From assembly GCA_014155875.1 (NCBI GenBank), contig JACEFZ010017825.1, positions 227,501 to 291,500 on the forward strand: a stretch of 64,000 nucleotides of DNA, in the 5' to 3' direction. Positions within the stretch are counted from its first letter, which is position 1. Every line of letters begins with the position of its first letter. The notes under the pieces were generated by a model. The model was not told where the DNA came from. It was given only the letters and a program-made list of their open reading frames with translations, and made no database searches. This DNA is from Cepaea nemoralis (taxonomy: Eukaryota > Mollusca > Gastropoda > Stylommatophora > Helicidae). Made by a program: the position numbers and the translations under genes. Positions 10,702 through 20,286 of the stretch are shown piece after piece.

Positions 10702-12440
10702 GAGAGGGGTGGAGAACGAACGAACGGACCAACGAACGAACGAACAAACTTTATTTTAAAAGGGTAACAAATTGGGCACGCAGGCCCGTCTTACATTCGG
10801 CCCTTTCGATCACTCATCTTTCATTCATCAAATGTGCATGATTACATTTATATAGGGGAAAAAAATTGTCAAATGGATTTTGTAAGCATACACAATGCAT
10901 ATTACGCATGGCACATTCACATGGCAAAAAAAAACAACAACATTGTCAAATGAAAGTTGTAAACATAAACAGTGCATATTGCAATGTTGTGAGACACATC
11001 CCCATCCACCCTCACACCCCGCAGCCACCCACACATCCCTCAGCCACCCACACAACCCCCACCCGCCACACCCCCACCCACCCACACATGCCTCTCACAC
11101 AGACTCAGGCAAACATACATGCCGCCACCCACCCACTGCTCCCCCACCCACACACATTTCCCCACCCACACATACATCCCCCACCCATCCCATAACCGTC
11201 ACGCACACACCCATCCACATATGCTCCACCACCCACCCACACACCCGCAACCACCCAGCAAAACACACATCACAAAACCACACACACATACCCCCGTCAA
11301 CCCACACATCCCGCACCTATCCACACATACATCCCGCACCCTTACAATTTTCCCCACCCACCCACACACACATCAGCCAACCTACACCCACTCACCCACC
11401 CAATATCCGCCACCTCTCAACTACACATCCCCCACCTATATAAACATCCCCACCCACAAACACATCTCCTCACCTGCCCACACATATCCCCCGACCATAA
11501 ACACCCCAAAAAAATCACACACTTCCCACCCACACACACACCCCACCGTCTACATATACCCAACCCACACACATCCGCCGCTCACACACATCTTCCCACA
11601 AACACACACATCCCCCAACCATACACTCATCTCTCACACACATCCACCCACTCACGTACTCATCCATCAACCACTCACACCCACACATCACCCACCCGCC
11701 CATCAACACATGCATCTATCATCTACCCTCCCACCCACACACAACCCAACCACCCAGCCAAACACACAACCCCCATCCTCACATACATCCATCATCCACC
11801 TACACATACCACACCTCCCCCACATCTCACACATCTCCTCTCCCACACAAAACTCCACCCATAAAAACATTCCCCACACACACATATCCCCCACATGCAT
11901 TCCTCATACACATCCCCGCCCACACATCTCTCACCCACTCACACATCTCCCCACCCACCCACACATCCCTCACCTACAAACATCCTCACCACCCACACAT
12001 ACATCTTCGACCCACTGACACTTACCCTATCCACATTCACACACTCCCACCCACACAGACATATCCCATTCACAGATCCCCCCGCACTCATCCCCCACAC
12101 CCATTACACACCCATCCCCCAACCCACACAATCTCCTACACACCCATTTACCCACCCAAATACACATTCCCTACGCACATCCCCCAACCCACCAACACCC
12201 ACATACTTCCAATAATCCTCCCAAATATCCCCCCCCCCCACACACACACACACACACACACACCTCTCACATACACATACATCCCCCACCGACTACACAT
12301 CCCTTCACCCATCCACACATCATCCATCAACCCATACACATCCCCACATACAATCCCTCCACACATACATTCCCCACACCCCCACACACATCTCTCATAT
12401 ACACACCAACACAAACATCCTCACATCTACATACATACAT
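10702..12440 (-). mobile_element. VNTR element copy 1 (G-rich minisatellite + conserved 3' module)
   Basis: On the minus strand the order is a GT/G-rich minisatellite (12440 down to about 10990), a unique module (10990-10747) and a GTTC-type tail (10746-10702). The module holds GGGCCGAATGTAAGACGGGC, CCTGCGTGCCCAATTTGTTA and TTTTAAAATAAAGTTTG, so an AATAAA lies a few bases before the tail. A stretch of about 78 bp is duplicated inside the module (10866 and 10944: ATTGTCAAATG ... GCATATT). Copy 2 at 37276-39092 has the same order. Long Pro/His/Thr open frames on the + strand are artefacts of the CCCACACAT units. No protein or tRNA promoter is visible, so it is probably non-autonomous. Confidence 0.8.
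10747..10806 (-). other. conserved 3' core of VNTR element, copy 1
   Basis: Shares nearly every base with 39021-39079 (opposite strand), and in shortened form with 31848-31908. It contains the short hairpin GGGC-CTGCGT-GCCC and the AATAAA signal in the sense direction. Confidence 0.9.
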
Positions 12441-12590
12441 GATCACTGAAACTAATAAGAAACAAACTCCCACACTATACACACAGTTGAGACACTGATG
12501 ACTGTCATGAGCATTCTCGCAAAAATTGTAAGAAGTGGAGAAAAAATTGTACATATACATTGTGTAGCGTACAAATTAGTGATGCAATTC

Positions 12591-12591
<1 letters not shown>

Positions 12592-12675
<84 letters not shown>

Positions 12676-12700
12676 CTCGCTCTCTCTCTCTCCCACTCAC
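12592..12700. repeat. (CT)n microsatellite
   Basis: CT run with rare G interruptions. Flanked by two partial duplicates reading GTGGCATWCAAAAT (about 12752 and 12830) and a related AGCGTACAAATTAG. Confidence 0.95.
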
Positions 12701-12843
12701 TAACTCTCTCACTCACATCACAGTAATGTTATATTATACATGATAAAATCAAGTGGCATTCAAAATGATAATATGAAACATGAGAATACAGAGAAAAAAA
12801 TATGAAATGGCATGTTACAGTTCAATCAAGTGGCATACAAAAT

Positions 12844-13036
<193 letters not shown>

Positions 13037-13039
13037 AAG

Positions 13040-14120
13040 CGTGTGAGAGCGGGAATATATAACACTGACGTAGCTATTTTGTCGACACAGACTACACGGG
13101 GAACCAGGAAATATCTTGAGAAGTTAAGATGGATGACGTGATATTAACAGTGCTATGGAGTAAAATGGCTTTGTTGTCGTGGCTCACAGATATAGGCATT
13201 ATGCCATGGGTCAGTATATTGGTTTGAACCATATGTCATGAGCACAGTATGGCCTCTTGTTGTGAACACCAGTTTGAGATGTCTGAAGTTACCCGTTGAC
13301 ATTGGCATGATACAGAATTACTTGCTGAGTGGCTATAGCCTAAGTCGCTTGCTTATTGTCGATAGACTCACTCACTTTGTAATCAATGGTAGAGTGAACT
13401 GCGTTTTGAGAGACTGTTTATAAAATTACACTACGAATCACAACGTGACATATTAATTCTACGTATTAAACAGGGCGCCGTGCAGTTTTCCATCTAGTCT
13501 TACGTCTACACTTCACACTGACACGTTTAGCATCATCACAACGCTCTGCTATCACTTATAGAACAACTAACAGTATAAATCAAATATATCTAGATGGCTG
13601 CGACATGAACGTCGCCATTGCCCACAACGAGCGCAGACTCCACCGGTCCAACCTCGACCGCGGTCATGCCCTGAGTGTCGAGTTTAGGAGAGGTGTCTCT
13701 TTGGTCATCTCAAAAGCGTACCTCTCGCCATAAGGCCGGGTACACGCTTCCGTGTGATCAGAGCTCACATTTCAGTTCATGATAAACAGCAACACCCGAT
13801 CAGTGCCGATTGATCTATACAAATATAGATCTAGTACCACAAACCCATGCGCCGCAAGCTATGAAAAAAAGAGTCCTTTACTGTACTTATACTTCTATGT
13901 AAGATATAGAGGTGACAGTTTGGTCACAATTCGTATCTATAAGGAATATTTATGGTACTCGTATATTGGGTACAAGGTGCTGCGCCATATTTTCCAGACC
14001 AACATACAGTCGACGAGTGTTGTGTTCAATATCACGCCGGCCACTTTCATTTTTCAGAACATTTCTTGTTACTGAATTTAGACGAATCAACCTTCAAACG
14101 CAGATCAAGTTACAACCAGT
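13040..14120. other. no recognised feature
   Basis: About 1.1 kb of unique sequence. Open frames up to 114 codons look like chance. Nothing supportable. Confidence 0.5.
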
Positions 14121-14122
14121 AC

Positions 14123-14183
<61 letters not shown>

Positions 14184-14796
14184 CTTCTTCAGCATTCCGA
14201 GCCATTGCGATTCTTTGCTGCAGATACAAGCTGTCTCCATTCGTCTCTCTGGTTGACCTTCTCTTACCAGTCGCTTGTTCCAAGTGCTTGTAGGTCTGTT
14301 TGTATATTATCTCACCACCGTCTTCTTGGTCTACCTCGGGGTCTACGTTCATTTATTTCCTGAGTGTAAGCGAGTTTTGTTTCCCTATTATCTTCATTCT
14401 TTCTATTTGCCCCAGCCATTGCAGTCTATTAGCCTTCATGATACCAGTGAATAGCGGGGACTTAAACAGATCATAAATGTCTTTGTTCCTTCTTCTTTTC
14501 CACTCTCCACTTTGTGTATCCCTAATGGGCCCAAATATGCGTCTTAAGAATTTGTTCTCAAAAGTCTGTATCAAGGCTTCGTCTCCTTTAGTTGTAACTC
14601 CAGGTTTCAGAGCCATACAGCACAACTGGTCTTATCAGTGTTTCGTATATTGTGACCTTGGTGTTACGAGATAACGTATTTGATTTTAGCAGATATTGTA
14701 GTGCACAGTATATCTTATTTCCAGGGGTGATTCTAGCTTGTATTTCTTCCCTGATTATGTTGGAGCAGTTGAAGATTTTACCCAGGTATTTGTTTG
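14120..14796 (-). pseudogene. LINE-F 3' half (post-RT C-terminus) with TAA-type tail
   Basis: Minus-strand translation gives KYLGKIFN, then YETLIRP, GSETW-like blocks, FENKFLRRIFGPIRD, GEWKRRRNKDIYDL and RLQWLGQIERM, the C-terminus typical of several invertebrate LINEs. The tail on the + strand is (AAT)n at 14124-14183. It is the continuation of the LINE-F RT at 16411-17475; about 1.6 kb of other elements sit between the halves. Stops and frameshifts are present. Confidence 0.85.
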
Positions 14797-16059
14797 TTTA
14801 GTATAATGAATCACATCACAAAGATTTTGCTAAGAATTATCATGCAAAGAGAGAGGAAGAAGATACAACCTGAAATAGGGGAAGAACAATGTGGGTTTGT
14901 AGAAGGAAAGGGTACAGTAAATGCTGTGTATATGCTACGAATAGTTATTGAACGTGCTATAGAAGTAAACAAGGATATACATCTTTGCTTTATTGACTAT
15001 ACAAAGGCTTTTGATAGAGTTAGACATGTCAACATGGTGGATATGCTTGCAGATCTACAAATTGATGGGAAAGACATTAGACTTATAAAAAACATATATT
15101 GGAAACAACAAGCTGCAATAAGGATTGATAATGAAGTGGGACAGTATCAGCCAATTAAAAGAGGTGTTAGGCAGGGATGTGTGATGTCTCCAGATCTTTT
15201 TTCCCTATACAGTGAAAATATTTTCAGAAATGTAGAGGATATAAATGGAATCAGCATTGGAGGATGAAACATCAATAACATTAGATATGCAGATGATACA
15301 GTATTAATTGCAGACAATGCGCAGGACCTGCAACAATTAGTAGATGCGGTTGTTGTACACAGTGAGAAACTGGGGTTAGAATTAAATTGTAAAAAGACTC
15401 AGGTTATGGTCGTCACTAGGAAGGAAGAAGTGCCACAATGTAATATACAAGTAAATGGAAATATTCTTCAACAAGTGAATCGGTACAATTATCTTGGAAC
15501 AGTCATAACATCTGATGGGAGATGCCTTGAAGAGATTAGAACAAGAATCGCCATGGCGAAAGTAGCCTTTAGCAAGATGAAAAACATTCTGACCAATAAA
15601 AAGATGTCAATTGAAACGAGAAAAAGAGTGTTGAGGGGATACATAGAGCCTGTTCTTTTGTATGGATGTGAAACTTGGACAATGGGAAGTCAAGCTGAAA
15701 AACATCTGATGGCTGCAGAAATGTGGTTTCTGAGGAAAATGCAAAGAATACCATGGACAGACAGAAAAACCAATGACCAAGTACTACAGGAGACAAATGA
15801 ACATCGTAAACTGATTAGAGAAATTAGACGTAGACAGTCAAAATTTTTTGGACATGTTATGAGAAGAAATGGATTGGAGAACTTGGTGACAACTGGCAAG
15901 ATCGAAGGAAACAGACCAAGAGGCAGACCGAGAGGAAAATACCTGGATGGCTTGGCCACATGGCATGGACGAGACAGGAACACTGAGCTGATCCACGACA
16001 CTGGTGATCGAGTGAAATGGCGAGTCATGACCGCCCACGCTTTCCGGCATGGCACATGA
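14797..16059 (+). pseudogene. LINE-B copy: RT and C-terminal domain, one in-frame TGA
   Basis: One reading frame of 421 codons is broken only by a TGA at 15265-15267, just before NINNIRYADDT. Visible are GFVEGKGTVNAV, HLCFIDYTKAFDRVRH (RT motif A), GVRQGCVMSPDLF, RYADDTVLIAD (catalytic YADD), NYLGTVITSDGRC, YGCETWT, EMWFLRKMQRIPWTD, FFGHVMRRNGLENLVTTGK and GRPRGKYLDGL. The N-terminal endonuclease is missing (5' truncation, left edge 14797). The stop TGA is followed by TGATTGATTG, the element's short-repeat tail. This is the best-preserved LINE-B in the window. Confidence 0.95.
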
Positions 16060-16074
16060 TTGATTGATTTGTTT

Positions 16075-16410
16075 GTTTCCGTTCTTTTTGAAGAGAGAGA
16101 GCGAAGAAAGTCAGAAGCTGAGCTTGAAGCTCGAAAGCTGGCACTTGAAGAACAGAAGTTGGCCGCAGACCAACAGGCACAGAAACTCGCAGCTGAACTA
16201 GAATCTAAGAAATTATACGCTAGGAAATTAGAAATGGAACATGAGTTCCGAATGAAGCAACTTGAGGTAGAGGTTAATCTGTTGGAGAAACGGAGGGAGC
16301 AGTAGGTGGAGACGCTTTACCTAGCTCTTCAGCAACCAGCAGACCGGCTTACCATTTTGCTCTGAAATGACCCTTTCCACCATTCGAACCTGACAAAGAG
16401 AAGATTGATC
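16075..16410 (+). pseudogene. LTR-retrotransposon gag fragment (coiled coil)
   Basis: Codons from about 16084 give a charged helical stretch (ERERRKSEAELEARKLALEE ... KLEMEHEFRMKQLEVEVN), then after a stop and frame change MTLPPFEPDKEKIDLY. A long Arg/Glu/Lys coiled coil followed by P-F-x-P-x-K-x-x-I-D-x-Y is the layout of gag N-termini in invertebrate Gypsy-like elements as I recall them. It is cut off on both sides, by the LINE-B tail on the left and LINE-F on the right. No protease or LTR is seen. Confidence 0.6.
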
Positions 16411-17475
16411 TATTTGTATGTGGCCAGAGATTTTAGCCGTTCCTTCTTCTGAAATTACCATATATTCTGTTTTATCTTGGTTGATAACCAGCCCCATTTG
16501 TTGAGCTTTTTCCTTTAAGTGAGTCAATATTTCCAATATCTTTTTTCATTTTCCCCTATAATATCTATATCATCTGCATAACCAAGCAGTCGGGATGTTC
16601 CTCCAATATCACATTCCTCCTTTACCTTCCTTACAACTTTCTCTAGAGCCAGATTGAAAAGGAGCGGCGATAGTGCATCACCCTGTTTCAAGTCAGATGT
16701 TATTTGGAAAGGGTCTGATTTCCTGCCTTTATATGTTACTATATTATAAGTATCTTCCATGCATAGTCTGGTCATGTTGATTAACTTCCTTGGTATTCCA
16801 AATTCCTGCATAGCATTCCATAGACTATTCCTATGGACACTATCATAAGCCTTTTTAAAATCCACAAAATTGTTATGGAGATCTCTTTTATATTCCAAAT
16901 TTTTCTCGGCTATTTGTCGTAAGATAAATATCTAATCTATTGTTGATCTGTGTTTTGTCTGAAACTCGCCTGGTAGTCACCTAATATGTCATCTGAATAT
17001 GGTTTTAGTCTATTTAGTAATACCGCGGATAGTATCTTATAGCTTGTGGACAGTAGTGATATTCCTTTATAATTTTCACATTGGTACTTGTCTCCTTTCT
17101 TAAAGATAGGTATCAATAATGACTCTTTTCAGTCATGGGGTAATTCTTCTGTCCTCCAGATTTTTATTATTAGTTCGTATAGCTTTAGATGTAATGCATG
17201 GCTGCCTGCCTTTATAAATTCAGCAGCAATTCCATCAGCCCCAGTTGCCTTATTGTTCTTAAGTCGTGTTATTACATATAGGATTTCTTCAAAAACAGGT
17301 TCTTCAATTTGTGGTTCACACGTTAGAACCGCTTCATGTGGGAAAGTGTTACTTGGAGCTTCACAATTTAGTAATTCAACAAAGTATTCTTTCCATGTGT
17401 TACTCATTTCCTCATTGGTATTTATCATATTCCGATTTTTGTCTTTTAAACCATATGTGTAGTGTTAGTGCGCTC
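16411..17475 (-). pseudogene. LINE-F RT half
   Basis: Minus-strand frames read, in order, EEMSNTWKEYFVELLN, NNKATGADGIAAEFIK, PIFKKGDKYQCENYKGISLL, HNNFVDFKKAYDSVHR (motif A), LKQGDALSPLLFNLALE, LLGYADDIDIIG (YADD) and GLVINQDKTEYMV. At least three frame changes. The halves at 14120 and 16411 belong to one element split by later insertions: the right half ends at HIQID and the left half resumes at KYLG, with only about ten residues of the usual linker missing. Confidence 0.9.
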
Positions 17476-17494
17476 GTTTAATTGATTTCAGTTC

Positions 17495-17496
<2 letters not shown>

Positions 17497-17536
<40 letters not shown>

Positions 17537-17554
17537 CCCCGGCACTAAATATAT

Positions 17555-17588
<34 letters not shown>

Positions 17589-17622
17589 GTCGTCGTAGTC
17601 CTCTTCCTCGTCCTCGTCCTCG

Positions 17623-17660
<38 letters not shown>

Positions 17661-17700
17661 TTCTTCTTCTTCTTCTTCTTCTTCTTCTTCTTCTTCTTTT
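17497..17700. repeat. compound (AAT)n / (TCC)n / (TCG)n / (CAT)n / (CTT)n microsatellite
   Basis: Successive trinucleotide blocks at 17497-17535, 17556-17590, 17588-17625, 17623-17660 and 17660-17698. Confidence 0.95.
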
Positions 17701-18230
17701 GATGGAAGTGCGTTATAACTAGTTATGCACCTTATGGGTAAGTGTGTCATACTCGGCACGCATTTGAGTAAATTTTGCTTCCGCTAGTCAGATCCCATCC
17801 TACGTAATAGGCTTTATCTATCCTGTCTGTAGGTCTCCTGTCCTAAAAATTGGCAAGAACAGCAGCATTACTACTTACTCTCAGCTATTTCTAACTCCCG
17901 TGTGATTTTTAATGTTCACAACCTGGACACCGGCTTTCCTCTTTTCGCCGTTATCCGAATAGTCAAGGTACAGTATCACACTACCCAAGTGATAAAGGGG
18001 ATGGAGGGGGGAGATCACGTGATATCATTAGATAACATGGTTTCTGGAAAACGTATCAGCTATGTGCTGAGTTCGAACCGGATAAACTCTGAGCATGAGG
18101 CGGACACTCAACCTCTGCACCAGTTTCCACACCATATACATTTGTTTACAGTCAGATCATTGTATCACGTACTTATACGTCGACATTCAAATTCTAACAG
18201 TATGGGACATAAAGTGTGGCGCAGTAATAT
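17701..18230. other. no recognised feature
   Basis: Unique sequence with one 144-codon open frame (17902-18336) of unremarkable composition that runs into a tandem repeat. Not called as a gene. Confidence 0.5.
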
Positions 18231-18231
18231 T

Positions 18232-18422
18232 CCACGCACTTTCCATATCTGTACTTGTTTGCCTAATACTCTAATTAAAACTAGCAGCGGTATTCTACAC
18301 ACAGAACATATATGTTCTAGTTTACCTATGCTCTAACAAATTAAAACCAGCAGTGATGTTCTGCACAGGGGTCATATGTTTATTTTCTGGTTTGTCTAAA
18401 GCTCTAACTAATTCAGACTAAT
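18232..18422 (+). repeat. about 2.7 copies of a ~68-bp tandem repeat
   Basis: Recurring blocks are CTAATACTCTAATTAAAAC, CTATGCTCTAACAAATTAAA and CTAAAGCTCTAACTAATTCA, each following TTTACCT, TTTGCCT or TTTGTCT and preceding GTATTCTACACA or GTTCTGCACA. Confidence 0.75.
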
Positions 18423-18554
18423 TCCTGCTCCCAAGCCAACCGCCTCCGTCTGTATATATAGAACAGTGGCAGTTGAGAGATAGGAATCAGGCGCATGTAA
18501 AGGACGATATTTCATCTTCAAGAAATGAACAATCGTAGCTGAGCGTCTTCGTGC

Positions 18555-18975
18555 GTTATCGACATGGTTCTCAGAAAGGGAATAATCAGATCTGAAATAT
18601 TTCAACCTTTTCCTCAGAAAGGGAATAATCACATCTGGGATATTTCAACATTTTCCCCAGAAAAGTAATAATTAATCTGAGATATTTTAACATTGTCCTC
18701 AGAAACTGAATAATCACATCTCAGATATGCTAACTGTTTCATCAGAAAGGGAATAATCACATTTGAGATATTTCAACAGTTTCCTCAGAAAGGGAATAAT
18801 CATATCTGAAATATTTCAAAATTTCCCCCAAGAAAGGAATAATCGCATCTGAGATATTTAAATATTTCCCCCCAGAAAGGGAATAATCACATCTGAAATA
18901 TGACAACCTCTTTCCGAGAAAGGGAATAATCACATCTGAGATACTTCAACCTTATTTCCAGAAAGGGGACAAACG
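18555..18975 (+). repeat. minisatellite of about 43-bp units, ~10 copies
   Basis: Consensus is close to CAGAAAGGGAATAATCAC then ATCTGAGATATTTCAACMT. Units start near 18570, 18612, 18655, 18698, 18743, 18786, 18830, 18874, 18916 and 18958. Confidence 0.92.
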
Positions 18976-19390
18976 GCATGCAACTACAAGCAATAGAGAA
19001 AATATCAAGAATATCACAACATATGACAGCCATAAACTTAGGTTACAAACTCCTCGATTTCTCAATTACCTTCATTTGAATAGACACTTACAGCAATATA
19101 TAGTGCACTGTCGAGAATCCCGTTTACATAATCTCGCATGCCGTGTTAGAAAAAGGTCAACTAAGCTTGTTGAAGCCACTGACTGATGTTCTTATAGATT
19201 TAATTTAATTGCCTTTGCAATTATTTATATTATTTTATTTTATTATTCCTCTTTGTTTGCAAAAAATGTGTTAATTCCAATGCTGTTAAATGTGTCTCTA
19301 TTTATCATTCTTAAAATATGACAAATGCTAATGACAGTGTACCTTTCAGATTGTTTCTTCGTAATACCGTTTTCTCAAAAACGTCTTCCA
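18976..19390. other. no recognised feature
   Basis: Unique AT-rich sequence. Confidence 0.5.
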
Positions 19391-19392
19391 CG

Positions 19393-19565
19393 TCACCTCC
19401 TCTTCTCCTCCTCCTCTCCTTCTCCTCCTCCTCCTCCTCCATCTAAACTACCACAATCACCCCCGCACCCTTCTTCTTCTTCTTCTTCTTCTTCTTCTTC
19501 TTCTTCTTCTTCTTCTTCTCCTCCTCCTCCTCCTCCTCCTCCTCCTCCTCCTCCTCCACCCTTTC
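19393..19565. repeat. (CTC)n(CTT)n(CTC)n microsatellite
   Basis: Pyrimidine trinucleotide blocks, with TTC units at 19471-19518 and TCC units on both sides. Confidence 0.95.
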
Positions 19566-19574
19566 TTCTTCATC

Positions 19575-20265
19575 ATCCTAATCGCGACCATGCATATGCG
19601 GTGAACAGTCTTGCTTGTCCTAAGACTCATATTTACTGACAATATTATTTCTGAAGAAAATGATATTAGTTCCGACAATGTTACGTTTTCTCGTATCTTT
19701 TCTCCATGCCCCCCACTCCCAATTCCTTTCCAGTCTTGTCCCAACAACTTCCCTGTTGATATGACATTTCCCAGTTTATCCCTACACTTCACATGTCCAA
19801 AGAATGCGAAATGTCAACTTATGGTAGGAGTAATCAGGCTTCTTTGTGAACTGGTTACTGTCACAACATCAGTATGTCTTTTAACGTGCCCAAGCTATTC
19901 TCATAATTCTTCCGCGGCACGACGTCTCAGAAAGAAGTATATTTCACACTCGTCTGCCATCTCTCCATAATTCACTACCAACAAAGTAATTGGCTCAATG
20001 TATCTCTTAAACATTATTATCTCCGATTCATAGACAATGATGGTCCACATAAACTTGTTCAAGTAGTGCAATGCTGTCGTGTCGTGGCTTACCTATATTT
20101 TACCTCTGTAATACATTTTCCCGCTGCTGTTATCAAGGAGCCTAGACCTTTGAACCCGGAAACCTTTATTTCGAATTTCTAATCTAATTGTATTGACTAT
20201 TTCCTGCATCCGTATTTCGTGTTTCTCAATCAGATCAATTTTATTAGTATATTCCAGGTTGTTTA
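19575..20265 (-). pseudogene. LINE-G C-terminal remnant
   Basis: Minus-strand translation begins NLEYTNKIDLIEKHEIRM and QEIVNTIRLEIRNKGFRVQ, then KFMWTIIVYESEIIMFKRYI, LGHVKRHTDV and FAFFGHVKCRDKLGNV, with frame changes between. The pattern D-x-F-x-Y-L-G ... S-L-I-V-x-x-x-L-Y ... FGHV is the usual post-YADD region of RTE/CR1-type LINEs, here strongly eroded. It sits immediately 3' of the LINE-A insertion and next to the LINE-B tail that LINE-A entered. Confidence 0.65.
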
Positions 20266-20286
20266 TCATCATCATTAGTTAGTTAG

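Noticed and set aside
10828..11085. Gly/Trp/Cys-rich minus-strand frame
   Set aside because: Crosses from the VNTR minisatellite into its spacer; not coding.
16060..16305. host coiled-coil protein gene
   Set aside because: It is a short fragment between transposon pieces; the following P-F-x-P motif in the next frame fits gag better.
17902..18336. 144-codon + frame as a gene
   Set aside because: No motif, ordinary composition, and it ends inside a tandem repeat.
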